Source: Rhizobiales bacterium YIM 77505
GTDB taxonomy: Bacteria > Pseudomonadota > Alphaproteobacteria > Rhizobiales > Beijerinckiaceae
Assembly: GCA_000745135.1 (NCBI GenBank)
Contig: JQNH01000001.1
Location: 372,001 to 436,000, forward strand
Length of the DNA stretch: 64,000 bases
Direction: 5' to 3'
The position numbers and the translations under genes were made by a program. Positions 1-11,312 of this stretch are shown one piece after another (position 1 is the first letter of the stretch; each line of letters starts with the position of its first letter). Under the pieces are notes generated by a model that saw only the letters and a list, made by a program, of their open reading frames with translations, was not told the origin of the DNA and did not search any database.

Positions 1-566
1 AACTCGAGCCGGCGCAGCCGATCGTGCGTGACGATGTCGTCCTCACGCCGACGCAGCCGAAGCAGGCGGTGTCCTTCGAGCCGCCCGCCGCGCCCGAGCA
101 GGCCGCTCCGGCGCTCGATCTGCCCACCGAGCCTTTCATCCCGCCGCAGCCGGAGCGCGCCCTGCGGCCGCCCCGCATGCCGCGGACAGAGGAGTTCCCG
201 ATCCACGCCCAGGCCCAGATCCGCGCGAGCCGCGGCGAGGGAGCTTCCGGACCGGTCGCTCCGGAACAGAAGCGCATGACGCTCCTGCAGCGCCTCGCCT
301 CCGTCGGCTTCGGCGGCCGCAAGGAAGAGCCGGCCGCAGTGCCGCCGCCCGCCGAGGTGGCGCCCCTGCCGGCGGCGCCCACGCCCGAGCCGGCGCGCCC
401 GGCGATCTCGCCGGTGCATGCCGAATACGCCAAGCGGCCCACTGCGCCGCAGGGCTATCGGCCGGCGCAGGGCTCGCTCGACGCCCAGGGGCGGCTCACC
501 CCCGCCCGTCCGGCGGAGGACGACCAGCTCGAGATTCCGGCCTTCCTGCGCCGCCAGGCGAACTGA
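1..566 (+). CDS. ftsZ: Cell division protein FtsZ, C-terminal part (5' end outside window)
   Basis: This is the downstream end of a reading frame already open at base 3. The visible ~187 residues are rich in Pro, Ala and Glu with no globular domain, which fits the long disordered C-terminal linker of alphaproteobacterial FtsZ. The frame ends in DDQLEIPAFLRRQAN, the conserved C-terminal peptide that binds FtsA/ZipA-type membrane tethers and other division regulators. FtsZ is the tubulin-like GTPase that forms the Z-ring at midcell; its GTPase core must lie upstream of this window. The following gene, lpxC, is the expected neighbour after the dcw cluster. Identity rests on the tail peptide plus context. 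Confidence 0.9.
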   Translation, partial: LEPAQPIVRDDVVLTPTQPKQAVSFEPPAAPEQAAPALDLPTEPFIPPQPERALRPPRMPRTEEFPIHAQAQIRASRGEGASGPVAPEQKRMTLLQRLASVGFGGRKEEPAAVPPPAEVAPLPAAPTPEPARPAISPVHAEYAKRPTAPQGYRPAQGSLDAQGRLTPARPAEDDQLEIPAFLRRQAN

Positions 567-869
567 CCTAGCGTCAAGGCCGTGTTCACCCTGATGCCCC
601 GGGCGCGAGCCCGGGGCTCTCCTTTTAGAGAAACAGTAATGATTTCAGGGGATTGGAAGGCGGGGTCGACACGTTTCAGTTTGTAACAGACGGTAAGAAA
701 GCGTGATTTGGCCTCGCTCATTGCCACGACTATGGTGCGGCCACGTCAAAAAAAGGGCGGGGCGCTCCGGTCCGGAGCGGGCACGCCAAGGGGTCAAACA
801 GCGGGACAGGTTACACGCGGCGCGGACGTGATGTCACGCAAGCGGACGCTTGCCCGAGGTTCATTGCGC
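567..869. other. ftsZ-lpxC intergenic region
   Basis: 303 bp without a supported gene. It holds the ftsZ terminator and then a weak promoter-like pair, TTGTAA at 681-686 and TGATTT at 704-709 with 17-bp spacing, which could serve lpxC. The lpxC frame is open upstream to an ATG at 708, but the extra 54 residues are basic and unlike LpxC, so this stretch is treated as untranslated. Confidence 0.5.
596..626 (+). terminator. Rho-independent terminator after ftsZ
   Basis: A perfect 9-bp GC stem (596-604 pairing with 609-617) with the tetraloop GCGA is followed by CTCTCC and TTTT. It lies 30 bp after the ftsZ stop, so it probably ends the dcw/ftsZ transcript. Confidence 0.75.
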
Positions 870-1811
870 ATGAGACAAAACCAGCAGACGACGCTTCGCG
901 ATACCGTCACGCTCACAGGGTGTGGCGTTCACTCCGGGGAAGACGTTCGTCTCGTGCTGCATCCCGCCGAGGCCAACCACGGCATCGTTTTCCTCCGGAC
1001 CGGGTTGCCGGGCGGCCAGGACCGCCTCATCGAGGCGAGCCATCTTGCAGTGTCGGCCACCGAGCTGTGCACGGTGGTGGGCGAGCGTGAGACCGGTGCC
1101 GTCGCCACGATCGAGCATCTGATGTCGGCCTTCTACGGCCTTGGCGTCGACAATGTGCTGGTGGAAATCGACGGCGTCGAGGTTCCGATCCTCGACGGCA
1201 GCGCCGGACCGTTCGTGGACGCCATCGATCAGGTTGGGCTGGCCTTTTGCGGCGCCCCGCGCCGCTATCTCAAAGTCCTCAGGCCCGTTCGGGTCACCCA
1301 GGGCAAAGCCTTCGCCGAACTGCGCCCCGCCGACGAGTTCCGCCTCGATGTCGAGATCGATTTCGGCGACGGCGTCATCGGCCGCCAGCGCAAGACGCTG
1401 ACCCTCTCCAACCACACCTTCCGCCGGGAGATCTCCCGCGCCCGCACCTTCGGCTTCATGCGGGATGTGGAGCGCCTGTGGAAGGCGGGTTTCGCGCTCG
1501 GCGCGTCGCTCGAGAACACGGTGGCGGTGGGCGAAGAGGGGGTGATCAACCCCGAGGGGCTGCGCTACGCCGACGAGTTCGTCCGTCACAAGATGCTCGA
1601 CGCGGTCGGCGACCTGGCGCTTGCCGGCTATCCGCTGCTCGGCGCCTACCGCTCCTATTGCGGCGGCCATCGCCTCAACTTCGCGGTCCTGCAGGAGCTG
1701 TTCTCCGACCGCTCGAACTACACCTTCGTGGAAGGCGCGCCCCGTCGCGAGGTCGGCTACGCCGAGATCGCCAACAGCATCGCCGTTCCGGCCTACGCGC
1801 CCGACGTTTGA
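870..1811 (+). CDS. lpxC: UDP-3-O-acyl-N-acetylglucosamine deacetylase
   Basis: LpxC is the zinc-dependent deacetylase that performs the committed step of lipid A synthesis in the cytoplasm. The 313-residue protein has the usual family length. It carries the first zinc ligand in EHLMSA (His83), the second-domain HKMLDAVGD motif (His240 and Asp244 as further ligands) and the DGSAGPF loop. The start MRQNQQTTL at 870 matches how LpxC proteins normally begin; an ATG at 708 in the same frame would add 54 residues of non-conserved basic sequence and was not used. The gene follows ftsZ, as in other alphaproteobacteria, but behind a terminator, so it probably has its own promoter. Confidence 0.96.
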   Translation: MRQNQQTTLRDTVTLTGCGVHSGEDVRLVLHPAEANHGIVFLRTGLPGGQDRLIEASHLAVSATELCTVVGERETGAVATIEHLMSAFYGLGVDNVLVEIDGVEVPILDGSAGPFVDAIDQVGLAFCGAPRRYLKVLRPVRVTQGKAFAELRPADEFRLDVEIDFGDGVIGRQRKTLTLSNHTFRREISRARTFGFMRDVERLWKAGFALGASLENTVAVGEEGVINPEGLRYADEFVRHKMLDAVGDLALAGYPLLGAYRSYCGGHRLNFAVLQELFSDRSNYTFVEGAPRREVGYAEIANSIAVPAYAPDV

Positions 1812-1994
1812 TCAACACAGCGGGACATCATCGGGGCAGGCGACGCCGGGCCGCCTTGCCTGATTTTTGCCGCGCGTCTATCGCATCAGCACCGGCCGAC
1901 GGCCGATGATCGCTTGGCGCGCCCCGCGCGCCTGAGGTAAAGAGCCGAAGGGGAGCCCGCGATCGGCGGGCACGGGAAGAGGACCAGCACGGGA

Positions 1995-2882
1995 ATGTCC
2001 AGCGCGAGAGCGTTTCGAGGCGCGAAGATCGCCACTCATGCCGTGGCGGCGATCGTCTGCGGCGTCGCCCTGGCCGGCTGCGATACGCTGGCCTCGCTGA
2101 ACCCGTTCGACCAGTCCGAGAAATACAAGATGGAGATCGTGCCGGAAGTCCCGGCCGAGCAGCTCTACGACCAGGGCCTTGCCCGCCTGCAGAACAAGGA
2201 TTTCGAGGGCGCGGCCAAGAAGTTCTCCGATCTCGACAAGCAGTATCCCTATTCGGAGTGGTCGCGCAAAGCCCTCATCATGACGGCCTACGCCCATTAC
2301 GAGGGCAAGGCCTACGAGGACGCCATCTCCGCCTCGCGGCGCTATCTGCAGCTTCACCCCGCGAGCAAGGACGCGGCCTATGCCCAGTACCTTCTCGCCA
2401 TGTCCTACTACAACCAGATCCCGGACGTGACCCGGGACCAGGAGCGCACCGAGCGCGCCCTCGTTGCCCTGCAGGAGCTCATCGACCGCTACCCGAAGTC
2501 CGAGTATGTGGCGGACGCCCGCTACAAGATCCAGGTGGCCCGCGACCAGCTCGCCGGCAAGGAGATGGAGGTCGGTCGCTACTATCTGGAGCGCCGCCAA
2601 TATCCCGCCGCCATCAACCGCTTCCGGGACGTGGTCGCCAAGTACCAGACCACGCGCCATGTGGAGGAAGCCCTGATGCGCCTTGTCGAGGCCTATATGG
2701 CCTTGGGCGTCGTCCACGAGGCGCAGACCGCGGCCGCTGTCCTCGGACACAACTTCCCGGACAGCCCGTGGTACAAGGACGCCTATACGCTTCTGAAGTC
2801 GGGCGGCCTCGAGCCGCGGGAAGATACCGGGTCGTGGCTCAGCCGCGCCTTCAAGGGCTTCACGCGCACGGCGTCCCTTTGA
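1995..2882 (+). CDS. bamD: Outer-membrane assembly lipoprotein BamD
   Basis: BamD is the essential lipoprotein of the BAM complex that works with BamA to insert beta-barrel proteins into the outer membrane. The 295-residue product starts with a signal peptide ending in the lipobox LAGC, with Cys29 as the lipidation site. Residues from about 45 to 260 are helical TPR-like repeats with typical motifs (YDQGLARLQNKDFEGA, FSDLDKQYPYS, YPKSEYVADARYK). The gene lies 183 bp after lpxC and 20 bp before recN, the standard alphaproteobacterial order, so bamD and recN are probably co-transcribed. Confidence 0.96.
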   Translation: MSSARAFRGAKIATHAVAAIVCGVALAGCDTLASLNPFDQSEKYKMEIVPEVPAEQLYDQGLARLQNKDFEGAAKKFSDLDKQYPYSEWSRKALIMTAYAHYEGKAYEDAISASRRYLQLHPASKDAAYAQYLLAMSYYNQIPDVTRDQERTERALVALQELIDRYPKSEYVADARYKIQVARDQLAGKEMEVGRYYLERRQYPAAINRFRDVVAKYQTTRHVEEALMRLVEAYMALGVVHEAQTAAAVLGHNFPDSPWYKDAYTLLKSGGLEPREDTGSWLSRAFKGFTRTASL

Positions 2883-2902
2883 CGAGGTGAGCTGTCCGCC
2901 GG

Positions 2903-4573
2903 ATGTTGGCTCAGCTTGCGATCCGCGACATCGTTCTCATCGATCGCCTCGAGCTTGATTTCACGGACGGCCTGAGCGTCCTCACCGGCGAGACCGGCGC
3001 CGGCAAGTCCATCCTCCTCGACGCTTTCGCCCTGGCGCTTGGCGCACGGGGCGACGGCGGTCTCGTGCGCCATGGCGAGTCGCAAGGGCAGGTCACGGCG
3101 GTGTTCGACGTGCCCGCCGACCATGCCGCGCGTCGGATCGCCGCCGAGGCGGACATCGACACGGAAGGCGACCTCATCCTGAGGCGGGCGCAGTTTGCCG
3201 ATGGCCGCACCCGCGCCTTCGTCAACGACCAGCCCGTCAGCGTGCAGGTCCTGCGGGCCATCGGCGCCATGCTCGTCGAGATCCACGGCCAGCATGACGA
3301 GCGCGCGCTCGTCGATCCGGCGACGCATCGGGCGATCCTGGACGCCTTCGGCGGTCATCAGCGCGAGGTCCGGGCGGTGGCGGAGGCGGCGCGCGGTTTG
3401 CGGGAGGCGCGCGCCGGGCTCAACGAGCATCGTGCCCGCGTGGAACGCGCACGGCGCGAGGCCGACTTCCTGCGCCATGCGGTGGAAGAGCTGACGACGC
3501 TTGCTCCCCAGCCCGGGGAGGAGGCGGCGCTCGCCGACCGGCGCCTCGTCATGATGCAGGCGGAAAAGGTGGCCCAGGACCTGCAGGAGGCCTACGAGGC
3601 GGTGGCCGGCCAGGGCGGGCCGGGACCGACGCTTGCCGCGGCCCTGCGCAAGCTCGAGCGGCGAGGGGCGCAGGCGCCCGCGCTCGTCGATCCGTGCGTC
3701 AGGGCCCTCGACGCGGCCCTGATCGCCCTCGACGAGGCGCGAACGGCCCTCGAGGAGGCCATCCGCCAGACCGAGTTCGATCCGCGCGATCTGGAGAAGA
3801 CTGAGGAGCGGCTTTTCGCGCTGCGCGCAGCCGCCCGCAAATACAGCGTTCCGGCCGACGACTTGGCTTCCTTGCGCGAGCATTACGAGGCGGACGTCGC
3901 CGCCATCGATGCGGGCGAGGAGCGCCTGGCGGTTCTGGAGCGGGCCGTTGCCGAGGCCGAGGCGGTCTATGTGGCCGCCGCCCGCGCGCTCTCGGCGGCG
4001 CGCAGGAAGGCGGCAAAGGCCCTCGATGCGGCCGTGCAGAAGGAACTGCCGCCCCTCAAGCTCGAACGGGCGCGCTTCATCACCGAACTCGTCACGGACG
4101 AGCAGAGCCGCGATGCGGCGGGCTTCGAGCGGGTCGAGTTCTGGGCGCAAACGAACCCGGGCGTCAGGCCTGGTCCGCTCATGAAGGTCGCCTCCGGCGG
4201 CGAGCTGTCGCGCTTCATGCTGGCCCTCAAGGTGGTGCTGGCCGACAAGGGCTCGGCGCCGACCCTCGTCTTCGACGAGATCGACACCGGGGTCGGCGGT
4301 GCCGTGGCGGATGCCATCGGCCAGCGTCTCGCGCGCCTGGCCGAGCGCGTCCAGGTGGTGGCCGTGACCCATGCCCCGCAGGTCGCGGCGCGCGCCGCAA
4401 GTCACTTCCTGATCGCCAAGGAGCCGGTGCCGAAATCGAACCGGGTCGCGACCCGCGTGACGCCGCTCGCCGCGCGGCTGCGCCAGGAGGAGATCGCCCG
4501 CATGCTGGCCGGCGCCACCATCACCGACGAAGCGCGCGCCGCCGCGGCGCGGCTCCTCGAGGGGGCGCGATAG
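2903..4573 (+). CDS. recN: DNA repair protein RecN
   Basis: RecN is an SMC-like ATPase recruited to double-strand breaks. At 556 residues it is full length. It shows the N-terminal Walker A GETGAGKS at residues 29-36, long Ala/Glu/Arg-rich coiled-coil segments in the middle, and the C-terminal ABC head with the signature SGGELSRFMLA (about 431-441) and Walker B LVFDEIDTG (about 455-463). The ATG at 2903 places the ATPase at the very N terminus, as expected. In related genomes recN is usually followed directly by ligA; here a toxin-antitoxin pair lies between them. Confidence 0.96.
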   Translation: MLAQLAIRDIVLIDRLELDFTDGLSVLTGETGAGKSILLDAFALALGARGDGGLVRHGESQGQVTAVFDVPADHAARRIAAEADIDTEGDLILRRAQFADGRTRAFVNDQPVSVQVLRAIGAMLVEIHGQHDERALVDPATHRAILDAFGGHQREVRAVAEAARGLREARAGLNEHRARVERARREADFLRHAVEELTTLAPQPGEEAALADRRLVMMQAEKVAQDLQEAYEAVAGQGGPGPTLAAALRKLERRGAQAPALVDPCVRALDAALIALDEARTALEEAIRQTEFDPRDLEKTEERLFALRAAARKYSVPADDLASLREHYEADVAAIDAGEERLAVLERAVAEAEAVYVAAARALSAARRKAAKALDAAVQKELPPLKLERARFITELVTDEQSRDAAGFERVEFWAQTNPGVRPGPLMKVASGGELSRFMLALKVVLADKGSAPTLVFDEIDTGVGGAVADAIGQRLARLAERVQVVAVTHAPQVAARAASHFLIAKEPVPKSNRVATRVTPLAARLRQEEIARMLAGATITDEARAAAARLLEGAR

Positions 4574-4615
4574 GCGGTCCTTTTCGGCGGCCCTTCCGGC
4601 GAATATATTGGTCGC

Positions 4616-4852
4616 ATGACGAGGGATCAGATCGAGGCTGTGCTCGACCGCGTCCGGTCCTGGCCGGCGGAGCGCCAGGAGGAGGCTGTACGCCTGCTGA
4701 CGGCGCTGGAAGAGGAGCAGGGCGGCGTTTATCTGCTCGATGAGGACGATCGCGCGGATCTTGATGCGGCTGAAGCTGAGATCGCGCGCGGCGACCCGGT
4801 TGTCCCGCAGGAGGACGTCGAGGCGGCCTTCCGCCGTCTGACGCGGACGTGA
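4616..4852 (+). CDS. Antitoxin of a RelE/ParE-type toxin-antitoxin pair
   Basis: A 78-residue acidic protein (many Glu and Asp, no membrane segment) that overlaps the following toxin by 4 bp (GTGA). Size, charge and coupling fit a type II antitoxin that binds and silences the downstream toxin and represses its own operon. No clear ribbon-helix-helix or AbrB fold could be read by eye, so the antitoxin family is uncertain; the part from about residue 45 resembles the toxin-binding tail of ParD/RelB-type antitoxins. It begins 42 bp after recN. Confidence 0.75.
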   Translation: MTRDQIEAVLDRVRSWPAERQEEAVRLLTALEEEQGGVYLLDEDDRADLDAAEAEIARGDPVVPQEDVEAAFRRLTRT

Positions 4853-5136
4853 GGATCGTCTGGCGATCGCGGGCGCTTGCTCAGCTCGAGGCTATCCATG
4901 CCTACATCGCTCGGGACAATCCCCAGGCGGCGGCGAACGTGGTCGCGGCCATTCGCGCCACTGTGGCGATGCTGGCTGAATTTCCGCGCTCTGGGCAGGC
5001 GACGAACCGTCCCGGCTATTACACCAAGCTCGTGCCGCGCTATCCCTATCGTGTCTTCTATCGGATCGGCGCGGATGAGGTCCGGATCGTGCGTGTTCGC
5101 GACGTGCGCCGCCGGCCGTTGTCCGAGCAGCGATAA
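4849..5136 (+). CDS. RelE/ParE-family toxin
   Basis: The 95-residue product fits the RelE/ParE superfamily: start RIVWRSRALAQLEAIHAYIARDN (two helices after the first strand), central LAEFPRSGQ, then the strands YYTKLVPRYPYRVFYRI and VRIVRVRDVRRRP. RelE members cleave ribosome-bound mRNA and ParE members poison gyrase; which applies cannot be told by eye, though the LxEFPxxG pattern is common in the ParE-like branch. The start is a GTG that overlaps the antitoxin stop, so translation is coupled. The pair sits between recN and ligA, two genes that are normally adjacent, which suggests insertion as a unit. Confidence 0.88.
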   Translation: MRIVWRSRALAQLEAIHAYIARDNPQAAANVVAAIRATVAMLAEFPRSGQATNRPGYYTKLVPRYPYRVFYRIGADEVRIVRVRDVRRRPLSEQR

Positions 5137-7362
<2,226 letters not shown>

Positions 7363-7414
7363 CCGCCGCACTTTCGTCCAAGACCTTGCCCGCCCGTCCT
7401 GTCATAATGGCGCG

Positions 7415-8275
7415 ATGACCCACGAGAGCCCCGAAGTCCTCCTCGATCCGGAGCTCCGCGCCGGCGGCGATGTGGCGCATTTCTGGCGTTTGCCGCGCTT
7501 CCATGCGCTCGAATGCCTGCGGGCGAGCTTCGAGCGCTACAGCTACACGCGCCACACGCACGAGACCTATGCCGTCGCGGCGATCGTGGAAGGCTGCGAG
7601 ACCTTCTTCCATCGCGGCGAGCAGCGCTACGCGCCTGCGGGCTCGGTTGCGGTGGTCGAGCCCGACGAGGTCCATGACGGGGCGCCCCACGGTGGGCCCT
7701 TTCAGTACCGGACGCTGTATCCGACTGTCGAGCTGATGCGGGAAGTGGCCGAGGACGTGCTCGGCCGGCCGGTGCTCCACCCGCCGCACTTCAAGAACGC
7801 CATCATCCAGGATCCGGCCCTGATGCGGCTGTTCGTGAGTGCGCATGCCTGTCTCGAACGGCCGGATCATCCGCTGCTGCAGGGGGAAGAACTGCTCCTC
7901 GCGTTCCTCGGCCGTCTCATCCTCCGCCATGCCGATTGCGGGTCGCCGCCGGCGACGGGCGGGCTCTCCGCCCAGGTCGGGCGGGCGCGCGACTATCTCG
8001 ACGCCCATTTCACCGAGGAGGTGGAGCTTGCGGAGCTTGCCCGCATCGCCGGCCTGTCGCGGACCCAGCTCATCCGCGCCTTCCGCCGCGAGATCGGCAT
8101 GACGCCCCACGCCTACCTGATCGACCGCCGCTTCCGGGCCGCACGCCGGCGCCTCGAGCGGGGAGAGCCTCCCGCCGAGGTGGCGCTTGCCTGCGGCTTC
8201 TGCGACCAGAGCCATCTCAACCGCGTCTTCAAGGCGCGCATGCGGGTGACGCCCGGCGCTTACCGGGCGGCTTGA
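7415..8275 (+). CDS. AraC-family transcriptional regulator with cupin sensor domain
   Basis: A 286-residue regulator. Residues about 20-160 form a cupin-like ligand-binding domain (HTHETYAVAAIVEGCETF, GSVAVVEPDEVHDG). Residues about 185-285 carry the two AraC helix-turn-helix motifs (LAELARIAGLSRTQLIRAFRREIGMTPHAYL and VALACGFCDQSHLNRVFKARMRVTPGAYR). It lies 113 bp upstream of azlC-azlD in the same direction. AraC regulators with this sensor type often stand next to azlCD exporter genes, so it most likely controls them in response to an amino acid or related ligand; the ligand itself cannot be inferred. Confidence 0.92.
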   Translation: MTHESPEVLLDPELRAGGDVAHFWRLPRFHALECLRASFERYSYTRHTHETYAVAAIVEGCETFFHRGEQRYAPAGSVAVVEPDEVHDGAPHGGPFQYRTLYPTVELMREVAEDVLGRPVLHPPHFKNAIIQDPALMRLFVSAHACLERPDHPLLQGEELLLAFLGRLILRHADCGSPPATGGLSAQVGRARDYLDAHFTEEVELAELARIAGLSRTQLIRAFRREIGMTPHAYLIDRRFRAARRRLERGEPPAEVALACGFCDQSHLNRVFKARMRVTPGAYRAA

Positions 8276-8388
8276 ACAGCGATGTACATGCCCGGCGGGC
8301 TGCGCGAGCAGCCTCCGGAGGAATGCCCGGCGCTGGCGCGCATTTTTGTCCAAGACGGCCGCCGCCTGTTCCTCCACATGGATGGGCC

Positions 8389-9117
8389 ATGTCGAGCGTG
8401 TCTGTCATGAACCGCATCCGTTTCCTCTCCCGGCTCCCCTCTGATGCGGCGGCGGGCACGCGGGACATCGCGCCGGTGATGGTCGCAGCGGTGCCGATCG
8501 GCCTTCTGTTCGGCGCGGTCGCGGCGAGCAAAGGGTTGTCGGTCTTAGAGGTGGCGCTGATGTCGCTGCTCGTCTTTGCCGGCGGGGCGCAGTTCGCGGC
8601 GATCGAGCTGTGGACCTATCCCGTCCCGGTGGCGGCGATCCTCTTCTCCACGCTCCTCGTCAACGCCCGCCACGTGCTGATGAGCGCGTCGCTGGCGCCG
8701 AAGCTCTCGGGCTTCTCCCGCCCGCAACGCTATCTCGGCTTCTTCTTCCTCACCGACGAGGCGTGGGCGCTGGCCGAGAAGCGGGCGACGGATGCGCGCA
8801 TCACCCCGGCCTATTACTTCGCCGTGGCGGCGCTTCTGCCGTTGGCCTGGGTGGGCGCCTCGGCCCTCGGGGCCCTCGCCGGCGCGGTCCTTGGCGAGCC
8901 GGAGCGGTTCGGCGCCGATTTCGCCTTCGCCGCCCTGTTCATCGGATTGATCGCCGGCTTCAACAAGGGACGGATCACGGTTGCCACCGTGGCGGCGAGC
9001 GGCGGCGTGGCGGCGCTCACCTTCCTCACCTTCGGCGCCCCTTGGCATGTGCTCGCCGGCGCGCTCGCCGGCATCCTCGCGGCCTATGCGGTCGCTCGGC
9101 CGGAGGATGCCGCATGA
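8389..9117 (+). CDS. azlC: AzlC-family branched-chain amino acid exporter, large subunit
   Basis: AzlC proteins are inner-membrane permeases that, with the small partner AzlD, export branched-chain amino acids or analogues. The 242-residue product has the family start (RDIAPVMVAAVPIGLLFGAVA), the conserved FAGGAQFAAIELW segment, LLVNARHVLMSASLAP and FFFLTDEAWALA, and about seven hydrophobic segments. Starts at 8389 (MSSVSVM) and 8407 (MNRIRFL) are both possible; neither has a strong ribosome site. The stop overlaps the azlD start (ATGA), showing a two-gene operon. The adjacent AraC gene is the likely regulator. Confidence 0.93.
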   Translation: MSSVSVMNRIRFLSRLPSDAAAGTRDIAPVMVAAVPIGLLFGAVAASKGLSVLEVALMSLLVFAGGAQFAAIELWTYPVPVAAILFSTLLVNARHVLMSASLAPKLSGFSRPQRYLGFFFLTDEAWALAEKRATDARITPAYYFAVAALLPLAWVGASALGALAGAVLGEPERFGADFAFAALFIGLIAGFNKGRITVATVAASGGVAALTFLTFGAPWHVLAGALAGILAAYAVARPEDAA

Positions 9118-9413
9118 GCCTCGATGCGACCACGCTGTTCACGATCCTCGGCATGGCGCTCGTGACTTATGCCACCCGCGTCGCGGGGCTCGTCTTCGCC
9201 GATCGCCTCGCCCTCTCGGGCCGCGCCAAGGCCGCCTTCGACGCCATTCCCCCGGCGGTGCTGATCGCCGTGATCGCCCCGACCGCCCTGGCGACGGGGT
9301 GGCCGGAAACGCTCGCCGCGGTCGTCACGGCGATCGCCGCTTTGCGCCTGCCGCTCCTCGCCACCATCGCCGTCGGTGTCGCGGCCGTCGTCGCCCTGCG
9401 GGCGATCGCCTGA
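9114..9413 (+). CDS. azlD: AzlD-family transporter small subunit
   Basis: A 99-residue hydrophobic protein with about four membrane segments and the family pattern LVTYATRVAGL followed by FDAIPPAVLIAVIAPTAL. AzlD is the obligate small partner of AzlC; the 4-bp ATGA overlap implies coupled translation. The gene runs toward pepP on the other strand, with 75 bp between the two stop codons and no clear terminator hairpin. Confidence 0.9.
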   Translation: MSLDATTLFTILGMALVTYATRVAGLVFADRLALSGRAKAAFDAIPPAVLIAVIAPTALATGWPETLAAVVTAIAALRLPLLATIAVGVAAVVALRAIA

Positions 9414-9488
9414 CCGGGCGCCGGTTCCGCTCCAGATCACGGTAGCGGCGCCTTCACCTTCAGCCGCAGCCACTGCGCCGGGAACGCT

Positions 9489-11312
9489 TCAGGCGATCGG
9501 GAGCGTCGCCTCGGCAAGCCAGGCCTGCGTCGCCGCATCGAGGACTGGACCGAGCTTCTCGCATACCAATGCGTGGTAGGCGTCGAGCCAGGCGATCTCG
9601 TCGGGCCGCAGGAGCGCGGGCTCCACGAGCTTGGGGTCGAAGGGAACGAGGGTCAGCGTCTCGAAGCCGAACATCTCGCGCTCGGCGCCGGCGATCTCGC
9701 GGCGCTCCACAAGGACGAGGTTCTCGAGGCGGATGCCATAGGATCCGGTCTTGTAGTAGCCGGGCTCGTTGGAGAGGATCATGCCTGGTTCGAGCGGCGT
9801 CGTCCCGATCTTCGACAGGCGCTGCGGCCCTTCGTGCACGGAGAGGTAGCTGCCCACCCCGTGCCCGGTGCCATGGTCGAAATCGAGCCCGGCCTCCCAC
9901 AAGGCCAGGCGGGCGAGCGCATCGAGCTGCGCCCCCGAGGTGCCCTTCGGGAAGACCGCCCGGGCGATCGCGATGTGACCTTTGAGGACCCGCGTGTAGC
10001 GGTCCCGCATCTCCGCGGTCGGCTCGCCGACGGCGATGGTGCGGGTGATGTCCGTGGTGCCGTCCTCGTATTGTCCGCCAGAATCGACGAGCAGGAGCTC
10101 TCCTGGGCCGATGCGGCGGTTCGACTTGCGCGTGACCCGGTAGTGGACGATGGCGCCGTTCGGGCCAGAGCCGCAGATAGTGGGAAAGGCGATGTCCTTC
10201 AGGGCGCCCGTCTCGGCCCTGAAGGCTTCCAGCCGCTCGACCGCGTCGATCTCGGTGAGCGCGCCGGTGGGCGCCTCGCGCGCAAGCCAGGCGAGAAAGC
10301 GGCAGACCGCGGCCCCGTCGCGCAGATGCGCCGCCCGGGCGCCGGCGATCTCGGCGGCGTTCTTCGGAGCCTTGAGGAGGGTGATCGGGTCGGGGCCCAC
10401 GTCCACGCTCGCCCCCGCCGCCTCCAGGCGACGGATGAGGGCCACCGCCCCGGTGGCGCTGTCGATCCGCACCTTGGCCCCTTGCGCGCCGAGCGCGTCG
10501 AGGGCCGCGTTCAAGGTCTCGGGGCCGGCCACATCGGCGACGCTGCCGATGGCGGCTCCGGCCTCGCTCGTGAGCTTCGCCGGATCGAAGAACAGACAAG
10601 GCCTGCCTTCCCGCGGAACAAGAGCGTAGCCGAGTGGCAGGGGCGTGTGGGAGACGTCGCCGCCGCGGATGTTGAAGGCCCAGGCGAGGTTGTGCGGATC
10701 GGAGACGAGGAGCGCGTCGGCCTTGGCCTCGGCAAGCTTTTCACGGATGCGGGCAAGCTTCGCCCCGCGCGCCTCGCCCGCGAGCGGCTCCGGATGAGGC
10801 CGCACCGGGGCCTTGGGCGCCGGCGGCCGGTCGAGCCAGATCACGTCGACGAGGTTGATATCGACAGGGGCGAGCGTCCCGCCCGCCGCTGCCGCCGCCT
10901 TTTCGAGCTTCTTCAAACCCTCGGCCGTGTGAAGCCACGGGTCGTAGGCGAGCGTCGCGCCGGCCGACAGGTTCGCCTCGATCCAGGCCTCGGGCGTCGT
11001 CTCTGAGAGCTTCACCACCTCCATCACGCTCGTGTCGACCTGCTCTGCGGCCTGAAGGGTGTAGCGCCCGTCGACGATCAGCGCGGCCTTGTCGGTGAGC
11101 ACGATGGCGGTGCCGGCCGATCCAGTGAACCCGGTGAGCCAGGCGAGGCGTTCGGCGTTGGGCGGGACGTATTCCGACTGGTGCTCGTCGGCCCGGGGGA
11201 CGACGAAGCCGGAGAATCCGCGCCGACGGAGCTCCTCGCGCAGCCGCGCGATACGCGGCGGCCCTTGGCTCGGATCGGTCGGGTCGTCGAAACTCTGGAA
11301 ACGGCTCGCCAT
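9489..11312 (-). CDS. pepP: Xaa-Pro aminopeptidase (M24B)
   Basis: This metallopeptidase removes an N-terminal residue that precedes proline. The 607-residue protein belongs to the long, three-domain form: two creatinase-type N-terminal domains followed by the pita-bread M24 domain. The metal ligands are visible as two Asp in LLVDSGGQYEDGTTDITRT, His in GTGHGVGSYL, and Glu in SNEPGYYK and further downstream. The start at 11312 (MASRFQSFDD) was chosen because the 18 residues upstream of it in the same frame look non-coding. The gene is cytoplasmic (no signal peptide) and stands alone between azlCD and a divergent pair of tiny genes. Confidence 0.94.
   Translation of the reverse strand: MASRFQSFDDPTDPSQGPPRIARLREELRRRGFSGFVVPRADEHQSEYVPPNAERLAWLTGFTGSAGTAIVLTDKAALIVDGRYTLQAAEQVDTSVMEVVKLSETTPEAWIEANLSAGATLAYDPWLHTAEGLKKLEKAAAAAGGTLAPVDINLVDVIWLDRPPAPKAPVRPHPEPLAGEARGAKLARIREKLAEAKADALLVSDPHNLAWAFNIRGGDVSHTPLPLGYALVPREGRPCLFFDPAKLTSEAGAAIGSVADVAGPETLNAALDALGAQGAKVRIDSATGAVALIRRLEAAGASVDVGPDPITLLKAPKNAAEIAGARAAHLRDGAAVCRFLAWLAREAPTGALTEIDAVERLEAFRAETGALKDIAFPTICGSGPNGAIVHYRVTRKSNRRIGPGELLLVDSGGQYEDGTTDITRTIAVGEPTAEMRDRYTRVLKGHIAIARAVFPKGTSGAQLDALARLALWEAGLDFDHGTGHGVGSYLSVHEGPQRLSKIGTTPLEPGMILSNEPGYYKTGSYGIRLENLVLVERREIAGAEREMFGFETLTLVPFDPKLVEPALLRPDEIAWLDAYHALVCEKLGPVLDAATQAWLAEATLPIA

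Noticed and set aside
708-869. 54-residue N-terminal extension of LpxC
   Set aside because: Open by chance in GC-rich DNA; basic, unlike LpxC, and overlaps the likely promoter.
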